Shown piece by piece: positions 33,853 through 41,959 of a stretch of DNA of 64,000 nucleotides (position 1 is its first letter; the number at the start of each line of letters is the position of its first letter). The notes beneath the pieces are model-generated. The model saw nothing but the letters and a program-made list of their open reading frames with translations, was not told the origin of the DNA and did not search any database. This DNA comes from Kitasatospora aureofaciens (GTDB lineage: Bacteria; Actinomycetota; Actinomycetes; Streptomycetales; Streptomycetaceae): assembly GCA_000720845.1 (NCBI GenBank), contig JODU01000007.1, positions 200,803 through 264,802 of the forward strand. The letters run 5' to 3'. The translations under genes and the position numbers were made by a program.

Positions 33853-33893
33853 CAACGCTCTGATCTGCGAGGGGAGCCCGTCCCGCCCAATGA

Positions 33894-33909
33894 GACACCA
33901 ATTGGTGTC
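33894..33909. promoter_or_regulatory. 16-bp perfect palindrome upstream of the sulfur-operon promoter
   Basis: GACACCAATTGGTGTC is fully self-complementary and ends two bases before the TTGACA -35 box (33912-33917). The 11-mer GGTGTCCATTG at its right edge (33904-33914) recurs at 32372-32382 upstream of the Rrf2 gene. It is a candidate operator for a sulfur-responsive regulator. Confidence 0.6.
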
Positions 33910-33911
33910 CA

Positions 33912-33941
33912 TTGACAGGCGCTCATGACTGCCCCCAGGAT
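33912..33941 (+). promoter_or_regulatory. Promoter giving a leaderless leader-peptide transcript
   Basis: TTGACA (33912-33917) and CAGGAT (33936-33941) are 18 nt apart. Seven bases separate the -10 box from the ATG of the leader peptide, so transcription should start on that ATG. Confidence 0.55.
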
Positions 33942-33948
33942 GTGCACC

Positions 33949-34023
33949 ATGCTCACGACGCACCCCGCCGTGGTGTGCCGCTACGTGGACCTGCGGCGCA
34001 CCTGCAGCGCTCTCTGTCGCTGA
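33949..34023 (+). CDS. Cysteine-containing leader peptide of the sulfur operon
   Basis: 24 residues: MLTTHPAVVCRYVDLRRT followed by CSALCR. Three Cys and four Arg codons are present. The RYVDLxRxxSALCR-like ending matches the short putative leader peptides that in Streptomyces often precede sulfate, sulfonate or cysteine genes. The ATG sits seven nt after a CAGGAT -10 box. An in-frame ATG nine nt earlier (33940) would add three residues (Met-Cys-Thr). A role as cysteine-sensing attenuator is inferred from this context. Confidence 0.7.
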   Translation: MLTTHPAVVCRYVDLRRTCSALCR

Positions 34024-34027
34024 CCGA

Positions 34028-34048
34028 CCGCCGCGATCGGCCCGGCGG
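34028..34048 (+). promoter_or_regulatory. Hairpin directly after the cysteine leader
   Basis: CCGCCG (34028-34033) and CGGCGG (34043-34048) can pair over six G-C pairs with a nine-base loop, beginning four nt after the leader stop codon. A ribosome finishing or stalling in the leader would affect its folding, as in attenuation. No U-run follows. Confidence 0.4.
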
Positions 34049-34317
34049 CGCCTGACCTTCCCGTCCGGCACGGCCCGCCGCCGCTGGGCGCAGCCCGCCC
34101 GCCGCCCGCGCCATCCGCCTCTCGGCCCTTCGCCGTCCCCTCCCTCCTCCCCCTCGCCCGGGACGCCGCCCGCAGTGCGTCCCGCCGCGCCCCGCCCTGC
34201 CCGTCACCCTCGGCGCGTCCGATCCGACGTCAAGTGTGCCCGGGCGGCCTCACCTTGCCCCGTAGCCACGCCCCGGCCTGCCTGGACCCGGCCGGGGTCC
34301 GTCACAGAAAGTACGAG

Positions 34318-35889
34318 ATGCCCGGACGACCCACGCCCCGCCGCCCAGGACCGCAGCGCCGGTCCGGCCGACTGCGTGCCACCGCACTCGGCGCCGCCCT
34401 CGCCACCGTGTTCGTCCCCGCCCTCAGCGCGTGCGGCGGTGACGCGGCCTCCGCGAGCGGTGACGCCACCCTCAAGTGGACCTCCACCTATTTCCCCGCG
34501 CACTGGGACCCCGTGGTCGGGGGAAGTGGCGCCCAGTTCCGTGAACTCTCCCTGGTGTACGCCTCCTTGACGCGCACGGACGCCGCCGGCAAGGCCGTCC
34601 CCGACCTCGCGGAGAGCTGGGAGTACAACGACAAGGGCGACCGGATCACCTTCCACCTGCGCCCGGGGCTGAAGTTCAGCGACGGCGAACCGGTGGACGG
34701 CGCGGCCGTCAAGGCGGCCGTCGAACGGGCCCAGAAGCAGAAGAACTCGGCGCTCTTCGGCGACCTCACCTCGATCGAGTCGGTGGACGCCAAGGGACTC
34801 GACGCCACCATCAATCTCAATCAAGTCGACTACCAGATACCCCAGTTGCTGGGCCAGCGCGTCCTCCAGATCGCCAGCCCCAAGGCCGCCGCCGCACCGG
34901 AGAAGCTGGACCAGAACCCGGTCGGCGCCGGTCCGTTCACCGTCACCCAGATCGTCCCCGGCACCAAGGCGGTGCTCAAGAAGAACCCGGACTACTGGGA
35001 CGCGGAGAACATCCACATCGACAACGTCGAACTCACCTCCGCGCCCGACGCCTCCACGGTCGTCTCCGGACTGCAGACCGGCGTGTACAACTTCGCGGAC
35101 ATCGCTCCCAGTCAGGCGGACGCCGCGAAGAAGGCCGGCCTCGACGTCTTCGTCCAGCCCGGTTTCAACGCCTCCAACATCAGCCTGAACATCAACAAGG
35201 CGCCGTTCGACGACGACAAGGTCGTCGACGCCGTACGGCACGCCGTCAACCGCCAGGAGTTCGTCGACAAGCTGACCTTCGGCTACGGCGAGGCGACCAA
35301 CCAGCCGTTCCCCAAGGGCTACGTGGCCTACGACCCCGAGTCCGAGGACGCCTACCCCTACGACCCCGCCAAGTCGAAGAAGCTGCTCGCCGAGGCCGGT
35401 TACCGGGCCGGTGACATCAAGCTCGACCTGATCGTCCCGGAGGAGGACCCGCAGGCCGAGATCGTGCAGTCGCAGCTGGCGAAGGTGGGCATCACCGTCG
35501 CCATCAGGATCGACAAGAACTGGGCCACGCCGTTCTTCGCCAAGGACCTCGCCTTCTCGCTCTACGGCACCACCGGCCGGGACTCCGCGGCCCAGACGCT
35601 CACCGCCCACTTCGGACCCGACGGTCCGCTCAACCTCAGCTCCCCCTACGTGCCGGAGGGCTTCGAGGCGGCGGTCGCCAAGGTGCGGCAGACCCCGCTG
35701 GACGCACCCGAGTACCCCGAGGTGCTGCGGGCGGCGACGCGGGCCGGGCTGGAGAGCAAGGCCCTGGTCTTCACCTACTCCTCCCCCAACCTCATCGCCA
35801 AGAGCAAGTCCGTCTCCGACCTGCCGAAGAACCCCGCCCACATCGACTGGACCGGCGTGACCATCGGCGGCAAGGGAGCGACCCCGTGA
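34318..35889 (+). CDS. ABC transporter substrate-binding lipoprotein (family 5, peptide/nickel type)
   Basis: 523 residues. Arg-rich n-region, hydrophobic ATALGAALATVFVPA and lipobox LSAC with the acylated Cys at residue 39. The SBP_bac_5 domain follows: YASLTRTDAAGKAVPDLAES, ITFHLRPGLKFSDGEPVDGA, AVRHAVNRQEFVDKLTFGYG. It captures the substrate outside the membrane. In this operon, between a cysteine leader and flavin monooxygenases, the ligand is probably an organosulfur compound rather than a peptide. The stop overlaps the next gene by GTGA. Confidence 0.92.
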   Translation: MPGRPTPRRPGPQRRSGRLRATALGAALATVFVPALSACGGDAASASGDATLKWTSTYFPAHWDPVVGGSGAQFRELSLVYASLTRTDAAGKAVPDLAESWEYNDKGDRITFHLRPGLKFSDGEPVDGAAVKAAVERAQKQKNSALFGDLTSIESVDAKGLDATINLNQVDYQIPQLLGQRVLQIASPKAAAAPEKLDQNPVGAGPFTVTQIVPGTKAVLKKNPDYWDAENIHIDNVELTSAPDASTVVSGLQTGVYNFADIAPSQADAAKKAGLDVFVQPGFNASNISLNINKAPFDDDKVVDAVRHAVNRQEFVDKLTFGYGEATNQPFPKGYVAYDPESEDAYPYDPAKSKKLLAEAGYRAGDIKLDLIVPEEDPQAEIVQSQLAKVGITVAIRIDKNWATPFFAKDLAFSLYGTTGRDSAAQTLTAHFGPDGPLNLSSPYVPEGFEAAVAKVRQTPLDAPEYPEVLRAATRAGLESKALVFTYSSPNLIAKSKSVSDLPKNPAHIDWTGVTIGGKGATP

Positions 35890-36860
35890 CGGCCGGCCGG
35901 ACGCTGGGCCGGGTCCTGGTCACCCTCGCCCGATCGGTGGCGATCTTCGTGCCCGTGTTCCTGGTGGCGACGTTCGTGACCTTCGCGCTGCGCTCGATGA
36001 GCGGCCTCAGTCCCGCCCGGATCCAGCTGGGCGAGGAGGCCACGCCCGAGGCGATCGCCCGGGTCGAGGCGCAGTGGGGCCTGGACCGCCCGTTCCTGGT
36101 CCAGTACGGCGACTGGATCGGCGGCGTCCTGCACGGGCAGCTCGGTGCGAGCTGGACCAACGGTGCGGACATCTCCACGCTCATCGGTCTGGGTCTCGGC
36201 GTCAGTCTCTCCGTCGCGACGTTCGCGCTCGTGATCGGTGTGGTGGTGGGCTTCGCGCTCGGCACGCTCGCGGCGCTGCGCCGCACCACGTGGGTGGACC
36301 GGGCCGTCACCGGGTTCGTCACGGTGATCTCGGTGATGCCCGCCTTCGTGGTCGGCATCGTGCTGGTCGCCGTGCTCGCCGTGCAGTTGCACCTGTTCCC
36401 CTCTGCCGGGTACGTCCCGGCGGAGCAGGGACTCGGGCCGTGGCTCGCGCACATCACGCTGCCGGCCCTGGCGCTGAGCCTCGACGTCGTCGCGGATGTC
36501 GCGCGCCAACTGCGTTCCAGTCTCGTCGCCGCCCATCAGGAGAACTACGTGACGGGCGCGGTCGTCCGGGGGCTGAGTCCGCGGCGGATCTTCTTCGTGC
36601 ACGTGCTGCGCAACGGCCTGGGACCGACGCTCGCCACCCTCGGCCTGAAGTTCCCTTCCCTGGTCGGCGCGTCCGTGGTCACCGAGTGGATCTTCGGGCT
36701 GCAGGGCTTCGGGCGGTTCGCCAACGACTCCGCCCAGGCCGGCGACGTACCGGCCGTGCAGGGGGTCCTGGTGGTGTCGATCGCGCTGGTCGTCGCCTTC
36801 AACCTCGTTGTCAACCTGGTGCTGGCGCGCGTCACGCCGGCCTCGCAGAGGGGGGTGTGA
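35886..36860 (+). CDS. ABC transporter permease (DppB type)
   Basis: 324 residues with six hydrophobic segments. It has the N-terminal DppB-like AVLSRPGLDRP-equivalent block (QWGLDRPFLVQYGDWIGGVL) and the EAA-loop region NYVTGAVVRGLSPRRIFFVH, typical of the inner-membrane half of peptide-type importers. GTG start overlaps the stop of the binding-protein gene, and only three nt separate it from the second permease gene, so the set is one operon. Confidence 0.93.
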   Translation: MTAGRTLGRVLVTLARSVAIFVPVFLVATFVTFALRSMSGLSPARIQLGEEATPEAIARVEAQWGLDRPFLVQYGDWIGGVLHGQLGASWTNGADISTLIGLGLGVSLSVATFALVIGVVVGFALGTLAALRRTTWVDRAVTGFVTVISVMPAFVVGIVLVAVLAVQLHLFPSAGYVPAEQGLGPWLAHITLPALALSLDVVADVARQLRSSLVAAHQENYVTGAVVRGLSPRRIFFVHVLRNGLGPTLATLGLKFPSLVGASVVTEWIFGLQGFGRFANDSAQAGDVPAVQGVLVVSIALVVAFNLVVNLVLARVTPASQRGV

Positions 36861-36863
36861 ACC

Positions 36864-37754
36864 ATGGTGCGCCGCGTCCTCGCGCTCACCTCCGGCCGTA
36901 TCGCCGTCGCCATCCTGACGGCGGTGGCACTGCTCGCGATCCTCGGTCCGCTGCTCGCACCCCAGGACCCGCTGGCCACCAGCGACCACACGCTCGCCGC
37001 CGCGTCCGGCGGCCACTGGCTGGGCACGGACTACCTCGGCCGGGACGTGCTGAGCAGGCTCCTCGACGGCTCCCGGGTCAGTGTGCTCGGCGCCCTCCAG
37101 GTCGCGCTCACCGCACTGGTCGCAGGGGCGGTTCCCGGGATCCTGTCGGTGTACCTGGGCCGGGTCTTCGAGTGGATCACCCTGCGCCTGGCCGACACGC
37201 TGGTGGCCCTGCCGTTCCTGCTGTTCGCCGTCGCCGTGATCGCGTTGCTCGGCAACGGGCTGACGCAGGCGATGCTGGTGACCGGCGTGCTGGTGTCGCC
37301 CCTGTTCTACCGGGTGTCCCGCGCCGCCGCCCTGGCCGTGGCCCGTTCGCAGTACGTCGAGGCGGCGCTGATCTCCGGCGCCTCGATCGGCTGGGTCGTG
37401 CGGCGCCACGTCTGGGCCAAGGTGCTGCCGCCGATCGCGGTGGCCTTCGCCCAGACCATCGGCACCGGCTTCGTCATCGTGTCGAGCCTGACCTTCCTGG
37501 GCATCGGCGTGCGGCCGCCGGAGCCGACCTGGGGCGGGCTGCTCGCCTCCGACCTCGGCTATCTCAGCCACCGGCCGTGGGCACCGCTGACCCCGGCGCT
37601 GCTGATCATGATCACCGTCTGGGCCGGCAACCTGCTCGCGGACGCGATCCGCGATGTGTCCGGCGAGGCGGGGCGCGCCCTGCTCAAGGGCCGTGGGGCC
37701 CGCACCGACCGGACCGAACCCAACGAACCCGCTCCCGCCGGAGGTGCGCGATGA
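36864..37754 (+). CDS. ABC transporter permease (DppC type)
   Basis: 296 residues. DppC landmarks are HWLGTDYLGRDVLSRLLDGS near residue 50, the EAA loop VEAALISGASIGWVVRRHVW, and SLTFLGIGVRPPEPTWGGLL near the end. It pairs with the preceding DppB-type subunit. The stop overlaps the ATG of the first ATPase gene (ATGA). The C-terminus carries a short polar tail rich in Glu/Pro/Ala. Confidence 0.93.
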   Translation: MVRRVLALTSGRIAVAILTAVALLAILGPLLAPQDPLATSDHTLAAASGGHWLGTDYLGRDVLSRLLDGSRVSVLGALQVALTALVAGAVPGILSVYLGRVFEWITLRLADTLVALPFLLFAVAVIALLGNGLTQAMLVTGVLVSPLFYRVSRAAALAVARSQYVEAALISGASIGWVVRRHVWAKVLPPIAVAFAQTIGTGFVIVSSLTFLGIGVRPPEPTWGGLLASDLGYLSHRPWAPLTPALLIMITVWAGNLLADAIRDVSGEAGRALLKGRGARTDRTEPNEPAPAGGAR

Positions 37755-38653
37755 CGACGGTGTCCGAGAAGCTCCTGACCCGGGCCGAGGAGACCGGCGC
37801 CCTGCCCCCCGCAGATCCACCCGACCCCGCCGGGCCTCTGCTCTCCCTGCGCGACGTGCGGATCGCCGACGGCAGCGACGGGCGCGAGATCGTGCACGGC
37901 GTGAGCTTCGACCTCACCCCCGGCAAGGTGGTCGGCATCGTCGGCGAGTCCGGCAGCGGCAAGACCCTCACCTGCCGGGCCGCACTGGGCATCCTGCCCG
38001 CCCATTTCGCGGTCACCGGCGGCGCGGTCGAGATCGGCGGCACCGACATCTCGGCTCTCACGCCCGCGCGGTGGACCGCGCTGCGCGGGGCCACCATCGG
38101 CGCGGTCTTCCAGGACCCGGCGTCCTACCTCAACCCGTCGCTGCGCGTCGGCAGGCAGATCGCGGAGGTCGTCCGGGTCAAGAAGGGCCTCGGGCGCCGG
38201 GCGGCGCGGGAGCGGGTCCTCGCCCTGCTGCGGGCGGTGCACCTGCGGGACCCGGAACTGGTCCACGACCAGTACCCCCACGAGTTGTCCGGGGGCATGC
38301 TCCAGCGCGTGCTCATCGCGGCCGCCATCGCCGCCGACCCGCTGATCCTCATCGCCGACGAGGCCACCACGGCGCTGGACGTCACCGTGCAGGCGGAGAT
38401 CCTCGACCTCCTCGCCGACCTGCGCGACCGCGCGGGACTCGCCCTCGTCGTCGTCTCCCACGACCTGGCGGTGGTGGCCCGGTTGTGCGACGAGGTGCTG
38501 GTCATGCGGCAGGGCGAGGTGGTCGAGCAGGGACCGACCCGCACGGTCCTGGACGACCCCCGGCATGCGTACACACGGCTGCTGATCAGCGAGCACGAGC
38601 AGTACGGGCTCGAGAAGTTCCTCGGACCGACCGCACCGAAGGAGACGGCGTGA
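37751..38653 (+). CDS. ABC transporter ATP-binding protein (DppD type)
   Basis: 300 residues. Walker A GESGSGKTLT, Q-loop VFQDPASYLNPSLRVGRQIA, signature LSGGMLQRVLIAAAIA, Walker B LILIADEATTALD and switch HDLAVVARL are all present. The signature has Met where most have Gln (LSGGM), which is seen in this subfamily. It energises uptake together with the next gene; their overlap is GTGA. Confidence 0.94.
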   Translation: MTTVSEKLLTRAEETGALPPADPPDPAGPLLSLRDVRIADGSDGREIVHGVSFDLTPGKVVGIVGESGSGKTLTCRAALGILPAHFAVTGGAVEIGGTDISALTPARWTALRGATIGAVFQDPASYLNPSLRVGRQIAEVVRVKKGLGRRAARERVLALLRAVHLRDPELVHDQYPHELSGGMLQRVLIAAAIAADPLILIADEATTALDVTVQAEILDLLADLRDRAGLALVVVSHDLAVVARLCDEVLVMRQGEVVEQGPTRTVLDDPRHAYTRLLISEHEQYGLEKFLGPTAPKETA

Positions 38654-39483
38654 CCACCGAGACCCGCCCCGTCCTGGACGTCACCGGGCTCGACGTGCAC
38701 TACGGTGCGCGGCGCAAGCGCCGCCCGGTCCTGCGCGGCGTCTCGCTGAGCGTCGCTCCGGGTGAGACGGTCGGCCTCATCGGCGAGACGGGCTCGGGCA
38801 AGTCCACCCTCGCCCGCAGCGTGCTCGGTCTGGTGCGGCCCACCGCCGGGTCCGTGGTCGTCGACGGCGAGGACGTCACCGCCCACGGCCCCCGCCAGTG
38901 GCGCGAGCTGCGCCGCCGCGGGGTGATCCAGTACGTCTTCCAGGATCCGCTGCGCAGCCTCGACCCGGACCTCACCGTCGAGGCGTCGCTGGCCGAACCG
39001 CTGCTCGTGCGGGGCACGGCCCGTGCGGAGGCGGCGGCGCGGGTACGGGCCTTCCTGCCCCGCGTGCGGCTGACCGAGGACCTGCTCGGCCGGCTGCCGG
39101 GCGAGCTGTCCGGCGGTCAGCGGCAGCGGATCGCGGTGGCCCGCGCCCTGGTCACCGAACCGCGGCTGGTCATCCTCGACGAGCCGGTGAGCGCCCTCGA
39201 CTCCGCCAACCGGGTCCAGGTCCTGGAGATCCTGAAGGAGCTGCGGGCGAGCGGTGTGGCCCTCGTCTTCATCTCCCACGACCTCGGCTCCGTGGCGGGG
39301 ATCGCCGACCGCATCGCCGTGCTGTACCGGGGGGAGCTGGTCGAGGTCGGTGCCGCCCGCGACGTCGTGGGCCGTCCGGAGCACCCGTACACGCGGCTGC
39401 TGGTCGGCTCGGCGCCGACACTGCGCGGTGCCCCGGCCGACCGGGCCGAACGCGCGGCCCTGCGCGCGCTGCTGCCCGCCTGA
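38650..39483 (+). CDS. ABC transporter ATP-binding protein (DppF type)
   Basis: 277 residues. Walker A GETGSGKSTLARSVLGL, Q-loop YVFQDPLRSLDPDLTVEASL, signature LSGGQRQRIAVARALV, Walker B LVILDEPVSALD, switch HDLGSVAGI and the C-terminal YTRLLVGSAP typical of oligopeptide-type ATPases. GTG start overlaps the previous stop. A gap of 82 nt then leads to the first monooxygenase gene. Confidence 0.94.
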   Translation: MTTETRPVLDVTGLDVHYGARRKRRPVLRGVSLSVAPGETVGLIGETGSGKSTLARSVLGLVRPTAGSVVVDGEDVTAHGPRQWRELRRRGVIQYVFQDPLRSLDPDLTVEASLAEPLLVRGTARAEAAARVRAFLPRVRLTEDLLGRLPGELSGGQRQRIAVARALVTEPRLVILDEPVSALDSANRVQVLEILKELRASGVALVFISHDLGSVAGIADRIAVLYRGELVEVGAARDVVGRPEHPYTRLLVGSAPTLRGAPADRAERAALRALLPA

Positions 39484-39565
39484 CGCCCGTGCGCCCCGAT
39501 GCCCCAGGGGCATCCCGGTGCATCCCAAGTCACCGATGCCACGTCACGACAGACAGGAATCAGTC

Positions 39566-40927
39566 ATGCCCCGAAGGATCCATCTCGCCCTGCACCCCTA
39601 CGGCGTCGGCGGTCCCGGCCAGCACGGCCTGTGGAAGGACCCCCGCGTCGCCAAGAACGCCAGCATCGACATCAACTACTACATCAAGCAGGCCCAGGCG
39701 GCCGAACACGCCCTGTTCGACGCACTGTTCATCGTCGACAGCCAGTTCATCAACGCCACCTACCCGGCGCACTACCTCAACCGGCTGGAGCCGCTCACCC
39801 TGCTGTCGGCCGTCGCCACCCACACCCGGCACATCGGCCTGGTGGGCACGGCCAGTTCGACGTACAACTCGCCCTTCAACCTCGCCCGCCGCTTCGCCTC
39901 GCTCGACCTCATCAGCGGCGGCCGGGCCGGCTGGAACGTCGTGACCAGCTTCGACACCGGCACCTCGCGCAACTACGGGCTGGACGAGCACCTCGACTAC
40001 ACCACCCGCTACGGCCGTGCCCTGGAGTTCGTGGAGGTCGCCCGCGGACTGTGGGACTCCTACGAGGACGACGCCTTCCCGGCGGACGTGGCGCGCAACG
40101 TCTTCCTCGATCCGTCCCGGCTGCACGAACTGAACCACGAGGGCGAGCACTTCAAGGTCGCCGGGCCGCTGAACGTCTCGCGCTCCGCGCAGGGGCAGCC
40201 GGTCGTCTTCCAGGCGGGCGTGTCCGAGGAGGGACGCGACCTGGCCGCGCGGGTGGCCGAGGGCATCTACGCGCCGGGCGGATCGCTTGAGCAGGCGCGG
40301 GAGTACTACGCCGACATCAAGAAGCGGACCGCCACGTACGGCCGGGACCCAGAGCACATCAAGATCTTCATCCACGGCGGTCCGGTCGTCGCCGCCACCG
40401 ACGAGGCGGCCCGGCGCCGGGAGCGGGAGATCTTCGAGGAGGACAACGACTTCGACCGCCACCTGGCGCTGCTCGGCCGCTCGTTCGGCGCCTACGACTT
40501 CAGTGTGCACGACCTGGACGCGCCGTTCCCGGACGTCGCCCATCTCGCCGAGAAGGGGGGCCGCACGGGCGCCGCGAAGATCATCGAGCGGGCGCGGGAG
40601 GAGAACCTGACGCTGCGCCAGGTCGCGCAGTCCGTCGCGGAGTTCCGCCGCTCACCCTTCGTCGGCGCGCCCGAGACCGTGGCCGACACCATCGAGCGCT
40701 GGTTCGACGCCGGCGCCTTCGACGGGATCAACCTCGCCTTCCGCACCCAGGACGAGCTGGACCTCTTCGTCGACGGTGTGGTGCCGATCCTGCAGAAGCG
40801 GGACCTGTTCCGCACCGAGTACGAGGCCGACACGCTGCGCGGCAACCTGGGACTGCCCGTCCCGGCCAACCGGCACACCCTCGAACGCTCCGCCGCACAA
40901 GGCCGAGGGGCCCGTCATGACCAGTGA
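39566..40927 (+). CDS. LLM-class FMN-dependent monooxygenase (NtaA/SnaA/DszA type)
   Basis: 453 residues. The bacterial-luciferase-like barrel begins IHLALHPYGVGGPGQHGLWK, contains TYPAHYLNRLEPLTLLSAVA and LDLISGGRAGWNVVTSFDTG, and carries GRALEFVEVARGLWDSYEDD, all typical of the NtaA/DszA group. These enzymes use FMNH2 from a partner reductase to oxidise sulfones, nitrilotriacetate-like amines or dibenzothiophene derivatives. With a cysteine leader, an ABC importer and an SsuE-like reductase in the same operon, C-S bond cleavage is the likely job. ACAGGAA precedes the ATG; it overlaps the next gene by 11 nt. Confidence 0.9.
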   Translation: MPRRIHLALHPYGVGGPGQHGLWKDPRVAKNASIDINYYIKQAQAAEHALFDALFIVDSQFINATYPAHYLNRLEPLTLLSAVATHTRHIGLVGTASSTYNSPFNLARRFASLDLISGGRAGWNVVTSFDTGTSRNYGLDEHLDYTTRYGRALEFVEVARGLWDSYEDDAFPADVARNVFLDPSRLHELNHEGEHFKVAGPLNVSRSAQGQPVVFQAGVSEEGRDLAARVAEGIYAPGGSLEQAREYYADIKKRTATYGRDPEHIKIFIHGGPVVAATDEAARRREREIFEEDNDFDRHLALLGRSFGAYDFSVHDLDAPFPDVAHLAEKGGRTGAAKIIERAREENLTLRQVAQSVAEFRRSPFVGAPETVADTIERWFDAGAFDGINLAFRTQDELDLFVDGVVPILQKRDLFRTEYEADTLRGNLGLPVPANRHTLERSAAQGRGARHDQ

Positions 40928-41957
40928 GCGGCCTCGCTTCAGGCTCGGTTTCCTCACCCACGTCCAGGGCCGCGGCACCGGCCTCGCCCGGACCTACCGC
41001 AACGCCCAGGATCTCTTCGTGGTCGCCGACGAACTCGGCTTCGACGTCGGCTGGGTGGCCCAGCACCACGTTCCCCTCGGTGGCGGCGGACTGTCCTCGC
41101 CGTGGACCTTCCTCGCGCACGCCGCCGCGCGCACCACCCGGATCCGGCTCGGCACGGCCGTCACGGTACTCCCGCTGGAGGACCCGGTCCGTCTCGCCGA
41201 GGACGTCGCGACCGTCGACGCGCTCAGCGGCGGCCGGGTGGAACTCGGCGTCGGCAGCGGCTCCGGCGACCTGGAGTACGCCGCCTTCGGACGCGACGTG
41301 TCCCGCAAGCGCGAACTGACCAGCGAGCACCTGGACGTCCTGCGACGCGCCCTGAACAACGAGGAGATCGGCGCTCCCGGCTTCCGCGTCCAGCCCGCGG
41401 CCGGCGACTTCACCGACCGGATCTGGCAGGGCGTCTTCAGCCGGGACGGAGCGGTGTACGCGGCGGGCGGCGGCTCCCACCTGCTGCTCAACCGGGCCGC
41501 CTACGGCCACGACGCGCCCACCGACGAGGTGCAGCGTCCCTGGGCGGACGCCTTCCTCGCCGCCTGGGACCGGCCGCGCAGGCCGCGCATCGGTCTGTCC
41601 CGGCTGGTCTTCCCGGCGAAGGACCGCCGTACGGCGCTGCGGCACATCGGTCAGGACGTGCACCGTGCGGCGCTGCGCATGGCGGAGCACGGCGCGTTCC
41701 CCAAGGGGCTCGACGCGGACGAGGCGCTGCGGCGCTTCCACGCCTTCCACGGCTCCCCCGAGGAGATCGTCACGGCGTTCCGGCGGGAGCGGGTCCTCCC
41801 CCTCGCGACCGATCTGATCACCCAGTTCAACCCCGCAGTGCCCGACCACGACGCCACGGTCCGCGCGCTGGAGCTCATCGCGACCGAGGTGGCACCCGCC
41901 CTCGGCTGGAGCCCCGCGCCCCGCGACCAGCCCGCATCCGCCTCCGCAGGAGTCTGA
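40917..41957 (+). CDS. LLM-class flavin-dependent oxidoreductase (luciferase-like)
   Basis: 346 residues, also a luciferase-like barrel but of the shorter type: FRLGFLTHVQGRGTGLARTY, ELGFDVGWVAQHHVPLGGGG, RIRLGTAVTVLPLEDPVRLA, VATVDALSGGRVELGVGSGS. It starts inside the end of the preceding monooxygenase gene (11-nt overlap), so the two products probably work in sequence on one organosulfur substrate. FMNH2 supply would come from the SsuE-like reductase downstream. Confidence 0.88.
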   Translation: MTSERPRFRLGFLTHVQGRGTGLARTYRNAQDLFVVADELGFDVGWVAQHHVPLGGGGLSSPWTFLAHAAARTTRIRLGTAVTVLPLEDPVRLAEDVATVDALSGGRVELGVGSGSGDLEYAAFGRDVSRKRELTSEHLDVLRRALNNEEIGAPGFRVQPAAGDFTDRIWQGVFSRDGAVYAAGGGSHLLLNRAAYGHDAPTDEVQRPWADAFLAAWDRPRRPRIGLSRLVFPAKDRRTALRHIGQDVHRAALRMAEHGAFPKGLDADEALRRFHAFHGSPEEIVTAFRRERVLPLATDLITQFNPAVPDHDATVRALELIATEVAPALGWSPAPRDQPASASAGV

Positions 41958-41959
41958 CC

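Larger units (their letters stand above)
33853..34317. other. Leader region of the sulfur operon
   Basis: This 465-nt stretch has no ordinary gene. It contains a 16-bp palindrome (33894-33909), a TTGACA/CAGGAT promoter, a cysteine-containing leader peptide (33949-34023), a hairpin just after it (34028-34048) and about 270 nt of C-rich sequence with no further signal that I can identify. Confidence 0.6.
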
